A stretch of DNA of 64,000 bases from Gammaproteobacteria bacterium (GTDB lineage: Bacteria; Pseudomonadota; Gammaproteobacteria; Pseudomonadales; Azotimanducaceae_A), in assembly GCA_012960755.1 (NCBI GenBank), contig DUAT01000163.1, forward strand, positions 1-64,000, given 5' to 3'. Positions 37,537 through 46,400 of the stretch are shown piece by piece; the first letter of the stretch is position 1; every line of letters begins with the position of its first letter. Made by a program: the position numbers and the translations under genes. The notes under the pieces were generated by a model. The model was not told the DNA's origin. It saw only the letters and a list, made by a program, of their open reading frames with translations, and searched no databases.

Positions 37537-38443
37537 ACTTTTACTTATCAGGTTCTGTGTCGTTGTCGGAATTTCAAACTGGCTGTTTCTCGGATCTGCA
37601 TGTCAGACAGTCCAGGCCCAACCCCTCAGCTTATGGAGGATCGACAATAACGATGCGAGGGTTTATCTTCTCGGCAGTGTTCACGCCTTGCGTCCAGATG
37701 TTTATCCTCTGGCGGCTGAAATCGATGCAGCCTTCGAGGAATCTGACAAGACCGTGTTCGAGGTAGACTTGTCGCTCGAGTCCAGCTACGAAGTGTCTGC
37801 ATTAATGCAACAAAAAGGCACCTACCCACACCCGCAAACTATCGATTCACAAATCTCCCCTGCGACTCTGGAGAGATTGAAGGCGTACTTTTCATCTAAC
37901 AATCTACAGATTTCTGATTTCAGACGAATGCGTCCCTGGCTTATTTCGCTTCAGATCGGGATTTACGAACTCGGTAAGTTGGGCTATGACCCGGATCTGG
38001 GAATTGATCTGTATTACCAGAAAAAAGCCCGAGCGTCCGGTAAACCTATAATGCAACTGGAAACCTTAGCAGAGCAAATAGACCTTTTGGCCGGTGACCC
38101 GGTGGATACTCAGGACATATCACTTAGGGCCTTGCTGGAGGAAATCGATGACATGGATTCTCAGATTAAGGACCTGATGGCTGCCTGGCAGCAGGGTGCG
38201 GTGGATCACATGTATGAATTGTCGACTCGCTCAAGCCAGAACTATCCAGAATTAGTGGAGCAATTAAGTCGATTACTCGACCAGCGCAATGCTCGCATGG
38301 CTGAAAAAATTAACGCTTACCTGAATACCAAACAAAGTTACTTTGTCGTTATCGGGGCACTGCATATGGGTGGTCCCAACGGAATACTGGCGTTGTTGGG
38401 TAAAGATCACCGTATCGTGCAATTACAACATTCACGAAAATGA
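37526..38443 (+). CDS. TraB/GumN family protein with a signal peptide
   Basis: The coding frame carries a signal peptide (about RLLLIRFCVVVGISNWLFLG, then QA) and then the TraB/GumN body: LWRIDNNDARVYLLGSVHALRPDVYPL near its start and VVIGALHMGGPNGILALLG near the end. These His-containing motifs mark the family, predicted to be periplasmic metalloproteases or related hydrolases. Its start is odd: no ATG, GTG or well-placed TTG fits. A good GGAGG (37516-37520) sits five bases before an ATC codon at 37526, which I take as the likely start; a TTG at 37514 has no such site. The frame overlaps the DUF3604 stop by 11 bases. Confidence 0.72.
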   Translation: MIPRLLLIRFCVVVGISNWLFLGSACQTVQAQPLSLWRIDNNDARVYLLGSVHALRPDVYPLAAEIDAAFEESDKTVFEVDLSLESSYEVSALMQQKGTYPHPQTIDSQISPATLERLKAYFSSNNLQISDFRRMRPWLISLQIGIYELGKLGYDPDLGIDLYYQKKARASGKPIMQLETLAEQIDLLAGDPVDTQDISLRALLEEIDDMDSQIKDLMAAWQQGAVDHMYELSTRSSQNYPELVEQLSRLLDQRNARMAEKINAYLNTKQSYFVVIGALHMGGPNGILALLGKDHRIVQLQHSRK

Positions 38444-38604
38444 TCTGCTTGAATGACAGGAGTGAAATCTCCTAAAATACTACCAGGTTACCGTCATTAG
38501 CCTGCTACCCGCCGGGGCAAAGCGTTCGCAGTGACTCACATCCAACCTTTTCTTACCTGAAGCGGGTCACGCTTGTCGCATACCCTTAACATTTGGAGTA
38601 ACTC

Positions 38605-39045
38605 ATGCGTAAAATTGCATTTATTCAGTCCTGTTGGCACAAGGACATTGTTGATCAATTCAAGTTTTCTTTTACAGAAACCATTAAAGAACTGTTACAA
38701 AACCAGGTCGAAATTGATTACTTTGATGCACCTGGTGTTGTTGAAATTCCGTTGTTGGCAAAACTGAGTGCCAAAAAGCAGTGTTTTGACGCGATTGTGG
38801 TTTGCGGTCTGATCGTTGACCATGGTGTCTACCGACATGAATTTGTCGCTCAGGCTGTGATGGATTCGACCATGGGGGTGCAGATGGAAATGGAGGTGCC
38901 GGTTATCTACGGTATCCTCACGGCGCAGGATTTTCTTTCTGAAGGTCGTGAAGCATTCTACCGAGAACATTTCCTGGTAAAAGGTAAGGAGGCCGCAAAC
39001 GCCTGCTCGAAAACACTCTCCAATATTATGTTGTTAACGGCTTAG
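38605..39045 (+). CDS. RibH2-type lumazine synthase-like protein
   Basis: The 146-residue protein aligns to 6,7-dimethyl-8-ribityllumazine synthase, the penultimate step of riboflavin synthesis. It starts IAFIQSCWHKDIVDQF, has APGVVEIPLLAKL (substrate-binding), and FDAIVVCGLIVDHGVYRHEFVAQAV. The HGVYRHEF region resembles RibH2, a second lumazine synthase form, where RibH1 has a different loop. It lacks neighbouring rib genes and lies in a mixed context, so a dedicated or secondary role is likely. The ATG follows a GGAG ribosome-binding site. I see no FMN riboswitch in the 161 bases upstream. Confidence 0.82.
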   Translation: MRKIAFIQSCWHKDIVDQFKFSFTETIKELLQNQVEIDYFDAPGVVEIPLLAKLSAKKQCFDAIVVCGLIVDHGVYRHEFVAQAVMDSTMGVQMEMEVPVIYGILTAQDFLSEGREAFYREHFLVKGKEAANACSKTLSNIMLLTA

Positions 39046-39153
39046 GGTTACTGGGGGCCCGTCCCAATTTCTTTGGGCTGTACAGAGTTGTGAAGAATTG
39101 CCAACATCACTATTCTTGCGGTTTCGATAACCGTAAGTACAAGGATCAATCCT

Positions 39154-39576
39154 ATGAAATATCTGCATACCATGGTCAGGGTCAATGATATTGACAAATC
39201 ACTGGCGTTCTACTGTGACAGTCTTGGCCTCGAAGAATTGAGAAGAATCGACAGTGAGCAGGGGCGGTTTACCCTGGTATTTCTTGCGGCGCCCGGTGAC
39301 AGTGAGGCACAGGTCGAATTAACCTATAACTGGGATGGAGATGAGCTCGGTGAGGGTAGTCGCAATTTTGGTCATCTGGCCTATGCGGTACCCAATATCT
39401 ATGAAACCTGTCAACGACTGCAAGCCGGTGGGGTAGTTATCAATCGACCGCCCCGGGATGGGCGAATGGCATTTGTCCGGTCACCGGACAACATCTCCGT
39501 TGAGTTGCTGCAGACAGGCGAAGCACTTGCGCCCAGTGAGCCGTGGATTTCCATGGACAATGTGGGCGACTGGTAG
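39154..39576 (+). CDS. gloA: Lactoylglutathione lyase (glyoxalase I)
   Basis: The 140-residue glyoxalase I begins MKYLHTMVRVNDIDKSLAFYCDSLG with the first metal ligand His5. It carries VELTYNWD (metal Glu), RNFGHLAYAV (His) and NISVELLQ (Glu). These match the metal ligands of dimeric GloA. It detoxifies methylglyoxal with glutathione. Length is normal (135-140). The stop codon is immediately followed by the ATG of the histidine phosphatase gene, so the two are probably co-translated. Confidence 0.93.
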   Translation: MKYLHTMVRVNDIDKSLAFYCDSLGLEELRRIDSEQGRFTLVFLAAPGDSEAQVELTYNWDGDELGEGSRNFGHLAYAVPNIYETCQRLQAGGVVINRPPRDGRMAFVRSPDNISVELLQTGEALAPSEPWISMDNVGDW

Positions 39577-40176
39577 ATGACGACGTTTTTATTGATTCGG
39601 CATGGCGAAATTGATGCCAATATAGACAAGCGATGGCATGGTGCCACCGACAGTGAGTTGAATACCAGGGGTATGGAGCAAGCGGGTAAAATGGGTAGAT
39701 GTTTATCCAAACAATATCCAAATATTACAAAGGTTTATAGCAGCCCTTTAAAGAGAACTATGAAGACTGCGATGGCACTGGCAGATGCCCTTGGCACCAC
39801 ACCGGAAGGCCACGAGGGCCTCCGTGAATATGGTATAGGTGAATTGGAGGATACGTCCTACGACTCCCTGCTCAAGGATCATGACTTTTTTGATTCAATT
39901 GCTCGTAATCAGGACTTCGCACCGCCGGGAGGCGAGTCTGTCAATCGTGTCCGCGATCGAATGATTTCGGCTTTTGATGACATACGTCACCGGCATGTGG
40001 GTGAAAAGGTCGCGTTGGTGAGTCACGGCGCAGCGATGGCAATTGCCCTGTCAGAATTACTCAAGGGATCACCATTTCCGTTTTTTGATTTTCACATGTC
40101 CAATACCGGCGTGAGTCAGTTGGTTTGGGGTGATTCCGTGGCGCTTACTTCATTCAATGATACGGATCATCTATAA
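39577..40176 (+). CDS. Histidine-phosphatase-family protein
   Basis: The 199-residue protein opens with LIRHGEIDAN, the catalytic RHG of the histidine phosphatase superfamily, and has the second catalytic His in VALVSHGAAMAI (about residue 150). The size fits the phosphoglycerate-mutase-like or alpha-ribazole-phosphatase-like branch. The ATG begins directly after the glyoxalase I stop. Substrate unknown; no cobalamin or sugar-phosphate pathway genes are adjacent. Confidence 0.87.
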   Translation: MTTFLLIRHGEIDANIDKRWHGATDSELNTRGMEQAGKMGRCLSKQYPNITKVYSSPLKRTMKTAMALADALGTTPEGHEGLREYGIGELEDTSYDSLLKDHDFFDSIARNQDFAPPGGESVNRVRDRMISAFDDIRHRHVGEKVALVSHGAAMAIALSELLKGSPFPFFDFHMSNTGVSQLVWGDSVALTSFNDTDHL

Positions 40177-40277
40177 GCCTGGGTTGTAAAACCTCTCGCC
40201 GCCAAAGCTATTTGCCAGTTGCAATTGATTCCTGTACAAGGGATTCATAGTCTAAAAATTTTGGCGAAGGAGTGCGT

Positions 40278-41951
40278 GTGGTAGAGGCAGTTGATGAACG
40301 CAGCGATTGCCAGTCCCAAGGCGTCGCCTTAAATCTGGCGCTTGGTGTGGACCGCGAAGAAATCCTCGCGGCTCTGCAGGACTTGCTCGATCAGCTTACC
40401 CGGCATCCCAGGATTCTCACTGAGGTCTGGCGGTATTTCATGACTGAAGCGGCGTCTATCACGCTAGGGTTCAGCACGCTTGACCCTTCTGCTGATAAAC
40501 GGTTTTCAGATCCAGCCTGGCATGAGAATCCATTTTACAAGCGTCTGGGGCAGTATCACCTGGCAATGGGCAATGCCCTCGATAAGTGGTTGGACGGCAG
40601 TGAACTGGAAGAGATGAATGAAAAGCGAGCGCGCTTTCTGCTGGGAATCCTGAAGGACCTGCTAGCTCCCGTTAATAACCTGTATAGCAATCCAACGGCA
40701 CTCAAATCCCTGTTCGAGAGCCAGGGAGAGAGTCTGGTCAATGGTTTGAGAAATTACCTGGATGATGTCCGTCACAATTATGGCTATCCGGCCGTGGCCG
40801 ATAGAAATAGCTTCGTGATCGGCAAGGACGTTGCCGCGAGTGAAGGTTCGGTAATTTTCCGAAACGAACTGCTTGAACTGATTCAATATGAGCCCACTAC
40901 CGAGAAGGTTCATGAGCGCCCCTTCCTTTATGTCTTCAGTCAGGTCAATCGATTCTATCTGGGTGATCTCACACCGGACCGTAGTTTATTCCAGGAGATG
41001 TTGGCGGAAGGCATACAGGTATTTGCCGTCAGCTGGCGAAACCCTACCACTGAACAGCGGGACTGGTCACTGCAAACCTATGCCGAGGGTGTTATCCAGG
41101 CGATTGAGGTGCTTCAGGAAATATCCGGCCATGAGAAGATAAATCTCATGGGCCTCTGCGCGGGAGGTATTACCACGGCTACGGCTGCTGGTTTATTGAA
41201 TGCCAGGGGTAACGACTACATCAATTGCCATTCATTGTTCGTCAACATTCTTGACAATCACACCGAGGACAGTGATTTTGGCTTGTTCGTTTCAGAACGC
41301 TCGATCGAAATGCAAAAAGCGAAAGTACAGGCGGCGGGTATATTCAGTGAAAAGGATGTGTTCGAAATGTTCGCCTGGCTAACCCCGGAAGAGAGTGTGA
41401 TGGCCTTCTACCGGGACAACTATTTACTCGGCAAGAATCCGCCCATACACCCCCTGCTGTTCTGGTCAATGGATTACACCAGGGTATCTGCGGGTCTGCA
41501 ATGTGACTACCTGGACCTTGCCTGGGGGAACAAACTGGCCAAAAGAGAGATGATGATCGCTGGTCACCGGATTGATTTATCGAAGATTATCCACGATGTA
41601 TACATTATGGCCGGCAGTACCGATCACATTACCCCCTGGCGTGGCTGTTATCGAACAACCTCATTGTTTGGCGGCAACGTGAAATTCATATTAACCAACC
41701 AGAACCACACCCAGACAATTAGTAATCGCCCGAACAATAAACATATGAAGTACTGGATCGCCGATGAACTGCCGGAAGATGTTGAAGATTGGGTTACCCT
41801 CGCCAAAGAAGTGCCATCGTCATGGCGCCTGCATTGGATAGATTGGCTCAAGACCCGTTCCGGTAACGAGGTCGACGCCATGAAGGAACCCGGGTCCGAA
41901 AACCACCCGGCCTTGAGTGTCGCACCGGGAAGATATGTCCTTGAAAGCTAA
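40278..41951 (+). CDS. phaC: Polyhydroxyalkanoate synthase (PhaC)
   Basis: This PHA synthase is 557 residues from the GTG at 40278, which has an AAGGAG site about six bases upstream; a GTG two codons earlier is an alternative. The catalytic nucleophile lies in the modified lipase box GLCAGG (Cys294), followed by the conserved YINCHSLFVNILDNH region and the late AGSTDHITPW (catalytic Asp/His pair). It polymerises 3-hydroxyacyl-CoA into storage polyester at the granule surface. The length suits class I or II synthases. No phaA, phaB or phasin gene lies nearby, so the precursor supply is elsewhere. A hairpin follows the stop. Confidence 0.94.
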   Translation: MVEAVDERSDCQSQGVALNLALGVDREEILAALQDLLDQLTRHPRILTEVWRYFMTEAASITLGFSTLDPSADKRFSDPAWHENPFYKRLGQYHLAMGNALDKWLDGSELEEMNEKRARFLLGILKDLLAPVNNLYSNPTALKSLFESQGESLVNGLRNYLDDVRHNYGYPAVADRNSFVIGKDVAASEGSVIFRNELLELIQYEPTTEKVHERPFLYVFSQVNRFYLGDLTPDRSLFQEMLAEGIQVFAVSWRNPTTEQRDWSLQTYAEGVIQAIEVLQEISGHEKINLMGLCAGGITTATAAGLLNARGNDYINCHSLFVNILDNHTEDSDFGLFVSERSIEMQKAKVQAAGIFSEKDVFEMFAWLTPEESVMAFYRDNYLLGKNPPIHPLLFWSMDYTRVSAGLQCDYLDLAWGNKLAKREMMIAGHRIDLSKIIHDVYIMAGSTDHITPWRGCYRTTSLFGGNVKFILTNQNHTQTISNRPNNKHMKYWIADELPEDVEDWVTLAKEVPSSWRLHWIDWLKTRSGNEVDAMKEPGSENHPALSVAPGRYVLES

Positions 41952-41977
41952 ACACTTTGTATGATTCATCGTAGATC

Positions 41978-42007
41978 CCAGTGTTGGTCATGGCTGACCA
42001 ACACTGG
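41978..42007 (+). repeat. 13-bp inverted repeat between phaC and the GYD gene
   Basis: CCAGTGTTGGTCA and its exact complement flank a TGGC loop. The stem is long and stable, but the following bases (CTATTAAC) are not a U-run. It lies just 24 bases before the GYD gene start, near its ribosome-binding site. It could be a factor-assisted terminator for phaC, an operator, or a hairpin limiting GYD translation. Confidence 0.55.
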
Positions 42008-42031
42008 CTATTAACAATAAGGGGTACCAGT

Positions 42032-42337
42032 ATGGCCACGTATATCATGTTAAGCACATTGACCGATGATGGGCGAAAGACCCTGAAGGAGAGACCAGAG
42101 CGACTCAAAGAAGTTAATAAAGAGGTCGAATCGATGGGAGCGAGAGTCACAGCGCAGTTTGCAGTGATGGGTGGCTATGATTTCGTTAATATCATTGAGG
42201 CACCCACCAACGAAGTCATGGCCAGGCTTGCCGTCGAGCTTGGCTCCCGCGGCACGATCCAAATTACGACTCTGCCTGCCATCGGGGTCGATGATTTTGT
42301 CGATATGCTCGCGGGTAACGCACCCGGCGGAGAATAA
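42032..42337 (+). CDS. GYD-domain protein
   Basis: The 101-residue protein is a typical GYD domain: MATYIMLSTLTDDGRKTLKERP, then QFAVMGGYDFVNIIEAPT with the name-giving GYD, and a C-terminal TIQITTLPAIGVDDFVDML. GYD proteins are small, ferredoxin-like-fold proteins of unknown function. I use the ATG at 42032, which has an AAGGGG ribosome-binding site. It ends three bases before the next gene, which begins with a divergent copy of the same domain. Confidence 0.85.
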   Translation: MATYIMLSTLTDDGRKTLKERPERLKEVNKEVESMGARVTAQFAVMGGYDFVNIIEAPTNEVMARLAVELGSRGTIQITTLPAIGVDDFVDMLAGNAPGGE

Positions 42338-42340
42338 AAC

Positions 42341-43363
42341 ATGCCGGTCTATGTGCTGCTGTCCCGCCTTAGCGGCAAAAGCATGCGTCAGGTGCTGGAT
42401 CAGCCTGAGACATTGTATGGCATCAGGCAAACACTGGAAGAGTTTGAAGCCAACATCCTCGGAGACTACCACCTGCTGGGTAAGTTTGATCACTGTACGA
42501 TCTTTGAGGTCTCCGATAATTTCAGAGCCCAGCAAGCTGTTCTGCACCAGGTCTTAACGAATTCTCCAGATACGGTGTTGCTGCCGGGCTTCGATCTGTC
42601 CCTGTTCCAACGAATGATCAGCATGGAGATCCGAACCGAGGGTCCCCACAAATGGCAGATAAAATGGTGGGCCAAGTCTGCTCGTCTTTGCTTCCGCTGG
42701 TATCAATATTCACGATGGATGTGGCGCTATTGCAAGCCGTTTACCGCAACGGGTAAAGAAAACTTCGAGGGGATAAACGGCCCTTGTATCGTGGTGGGTA
42801 ACCATACCAGCCACTTCGATGCACTGGCGTTGTTCCATGGTTTACCGCAACGCATAAAGTGGAATATCTACTTTGGCGCTGCCGCTGATCGTTGGTTCTT
42901 AAAAGGGGGTGGCGGTCGCAAAGAGATCGTCTTGCAACCCTGGTACAACTCGTTGATTGGCGGTAGCTTTCCCATTCGACGAGGTGGCGGCTCAGCAACC
43001 CTGGATTACTCCAAATGGCTTCTGGATCATGGTTCAAACCTGGCGATATTCCCTGAGGGTACTCGCTCCACATCGCGGAAAATGAGCCGATTCAAACACG
43101 GTGTCGCACTGTTGGCGATTGAGAAAAAAGTGCCGATAGTGCCGTGTTACCTCACCGGGCTCAATAAACTCAGACCGAAAGGGTCCCGGGAGATTTCCCC
43201 CGGCCCCGCAGCTGCCAACTATCAGCCCCCGATCTATTTACCGGATGGCATCACAGTTCCAGAAGCTACCCGAATGATATTTGATGGTTTGAATACGCCT
43301 CACCAACTCGTGTCGGAATATGGACCCGAAGCGGCTCGCTGGAACTGGAAAGCCGGTGCATGA
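42341..43363 (+). CDS. GYD-domain / PlsC acyltransferase fusion
   Basis: The 340-residue protein has two parts. Residues 1-90 resemble the preceding GYD protein (PVYVLLSRLSGKSMRQVLDQP; LLGKFDHCTIFEVSDN, where GYD has become GKFD). Residues 125-335 form a PlsC-type 1-acylglycerol-3-phosphate acyltransferase domain with the catalytic HX4D motif His155-Asp160 and FPEGTRS (237-243). It would transfer an acyl group to a lysophospholipid or related acceptor at the inner membrane. A GYD domain attached to an acyltransferase is uncommon. Tandem placement with a free GYD protein and phaC suggests a lipid- or polyester-related unit; that is inference. Confidence 0.85.
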   Translation: MPVYVLLSRLSGKSMRQVLDQPETLYGIRQTLEEFEANILGDYHLLGKFDHCTIFEVSDNFRAQQAVLHQVLTNSPDTVLLPGFDLSLFQRMISMEIRTEGPHKWQIKWWAKSARLCFRWYQYSRWMWRYCKPFTATGKENFEGINGPCIVVGNHTSHFDALALFHGLPQRIKWNIYFGAAADRWFLKGGGGRKEIVLQPWYNSLIGGSFPIRRGGGSATLDYSKWLLDHGSNLAIFPEGTRSTSRKMSRFKHGVALLAIEKKVPIVPCYLTGLNKLRPKGSREISPGPAAANYQPPIYLPDGITVPEATRMIFDGLNTPHQLVSEYGPEAARWNWKAGA

Positions 43364-43401
43364 TCTAGTGGCCTAGCAAGCAGGGGTCGTGCGTCATTCG
43401 A

Positions 43402-46400
43402 ATGGATGCTATGCAAACGATTTCAACGCGCAGCTATAAAAACATCAGGGAGACGATCCGGCGTTACCATCGTCGCGATGAATCTCTGGTTATCAATGAA
43501 CTGATGCCGCAAGCGGAGCTCCCGCCGGGTTGCTATGAGAGAACCCGGCGGCGAGCCCATGACCTGGTCACTTCGATTCGAGCCAGTCAGAAAGGAAAAG
43601 GGGGTGTCGATGCCCTGCTAAAAGAGTTCTCTTTGTCCACAGCCGAGGGAGTGGTTCTGATGTGCCTGGCCGAGGCATTGTTACGGGTGCCGGACCCACT
43701 GACCGCAGACCGATTGATCAGGGACAAGTTGAGCGGCGCAGATTGGTCGTCTCACCTGGGCCAAAGTGATTCATTGTTCGTCAACGCCTCAGCCTGGGGA
43801 CTGCTGCTCACTGGCAAGATAGTCAACTTTGGTGACGAGGTTGAAACAAATGTCCAATTTAGCCTGTTGAAGCAAACGACAGCACGGCTGGGTGAACCGG
43901 TGATTCGGGCATCTGTTCGTTATGCCATGCAGATCATGGGCACCCAGTTCGTCATGGGTAAGACCATCGGGGCTGCTATCGAACGGGCTCAGGAGCTGGA
44001 ACAGCAGGGCTATCGGTACTCCTACGATATGCTGGGTGAAGGTGCGCGCTCGATGACGGACGCTGATCGATATTTTCATTCCTATCTGGACGCTATTGAA
44101 AACATAGGCCGGTCAGCCCCGGGCTCTGGTCCGATTGAAAACTCCGGGCTATCGGTGAAACTATCGGCGATCCATCCACGTTACACAATCTCACAGCACC
44201 AGCGGGTGATGGATGAGCTGGTACCCAGGTTAAAAACCCTTGTACTGGCGGCTAAACAGCAGGATATTGGCATTACCGTCGATGCAGAAGAAGCTGATCG
44301 CCTGGATCTTTCACTGGACGTGATTGAGGCCGTCTTCTCCGACAGCGATCTCGATGGCTGGGAGGGATTTGGGATCGCGATACAGGGCTACCTGAAATGT
44401 GCGCCCCATGTTATTGAGTGGTGCAGGCAGATTGGAGAAAATGTCGGGCGAAAAATGATGGTGCGTCTGGTTAAGGGCGCGTACTGGGATTCTGAAATCA
44501 AGTGGAGTCAAACCGATGGACTCGATGATTACCCGGTATTTACTCGCAAATCATCGACAGATCTTTGTTACCAGGCTTGCGTAAAGCTGCTCTTACAAAG
44601 CCGTGACACTATCTATCCTCAGTTTGCCACCCACAATGCTTACACCGTTGCCATGATCCTTGAGTTGGATCACCTGAGTTCAGGGACCAACGGAACGGGA
44701 TATGAGTTTCAACGCTTACACGGCATGGGAGAAAGCCTGTACGACAAGATCATGCCCGCCAAGAATGTGAACTGTCGAATCTATGCACCGGTGGGTGAAC
44801 ACGCAGACCTGCTCGCTTACCTGGTTCGTCGACTATTGGAAAATGGCGCGAACTCTTCTTTTGTTAACAATATTCTCGACGATTCTGTTCCCATCGAACA
44901 ACTGCTGGAGAACCCCCATGACATTGTTTCAAGCCTGGCCCACAAGCATAACCCGCGGATTCCGTTGCCCCGTGATCTTTACGATACTGATGATTTGTCT
45001 CGACGGCTCAATTCCCGCGGCCTGGATCTGAGCGATTCCGGTGCGACCAGGACTCTGTTGGGCGCCATTGACAGCTGGTGGGACAGGTCCCGGCCAACAT
45101 TACCAGCCCCCGAAGCTGCGGGTAGTAAAACTGGACAGGTGCCCGTATACAACCCAGCCCGCAGTGATGAAGTTGTCGGTTATGTTGAATACGATACCCC
45201 GGATTCGATGGATAGAAAATTGGCACTGGTATCCAATGCGCTGGTTTCCTGGTCTGAAAAGCCCGTTGAGTCGCGGGCGCGGTTGCTCAAGAATTTAGCA
45301 GATGCACTCGAAGCAGATCGGGCGACACTGATTGGTCTATGCGTCAAGGAAGCTGGCAAGACCATTGCGGACAGTATTTCAGAAGTGCGCGAAGCAGTGG
45401 ACTTCTGCCGGTACTACGCAGATGAGGCCGAGAAGCTTGGCCCGGTGATCCCGCGCGGAGTATGGCTCTGTATCAGCCCATGGAATTTTCCTCTGGCGAT
45501 CTTCCTTGGTCAGGTGACATCCGCCCTGGTCACCGGCAATGCCGTTATTGCCAAACCAGCAGAGCAAACCAGCCTGATTGCATTACATGTGATCGGGTTG
45601 ATGGTTCAATGCGGTTTTCCTCAAGATGTTATTCAACTTGTTATTTCGCCCGGTAAACCTGCGGGGGAAAAACTGGTCCCGGACAGTCGCATTAAGGGGG
45701 TTCTGTTTACTGGATCAACCCGGATTGGGCACTGGCTGAATCGAGCCCTGGCAGCGAGAGACGAGGTGGATATTCCCCTGGTCGCCGAAACAGGCGGTCA
45801 GAATGCCATGATTGTTGATTCTACGGCACTGCCAGAGCAGGTCATCGATGATGTTGTGATATCAGGCTTCATGAGTGCCGGGCAACGATGTTCGGCCCTG
45901 CGTGTGCTGTTTTTGCAAGCGGATATTGCAGATAAAATAATCAACATGCTGGTGGGTGCCATGACAGAGTTAAGCATGGGTGATCCCGGTGTACTCAGTA
46001 CTGATATTGGCCCGGTGATTGATACCAATGCATTCAACAGGTTGCTGAATCATCGCAGATACCTTGCTGACTGTACGGATCGAGCAACCCTGTTGTGTGA
46101 ATGTGTGTTACCGGAAAACCCCGGTGCCGGGCATTTCTTCGCGCCCTGTCTGTATGAAATTAGCGATCTTTCAATATTGAAAGAAGAGGTGTTTGGCCCC
46201 GTTGTCCATATCATCAGGTATGCCGCGGACGAGCTGGATAGTGTAATCGATCAGGTGAACGGCATTGGTTATGGTCTGACCCTGGGGGTACACAGTCGAA
46301 TCCAGACTACGACTTCGAAAATTGCCCGTCGCGCCAGGGTTGGCAATGTCTACGTCAATCGAAACATGATTGGCGCAGTCGTAGGGGTGCAGCCGTTTGG

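Noticed and set aside
38444..38604. Possible FMN riboswitch before the RibH2-like gene
   Set aside because: A GAGTGAAATCTCC stretch is slightly reminiscent of the RFN element, but the other conserved blocks are absent.
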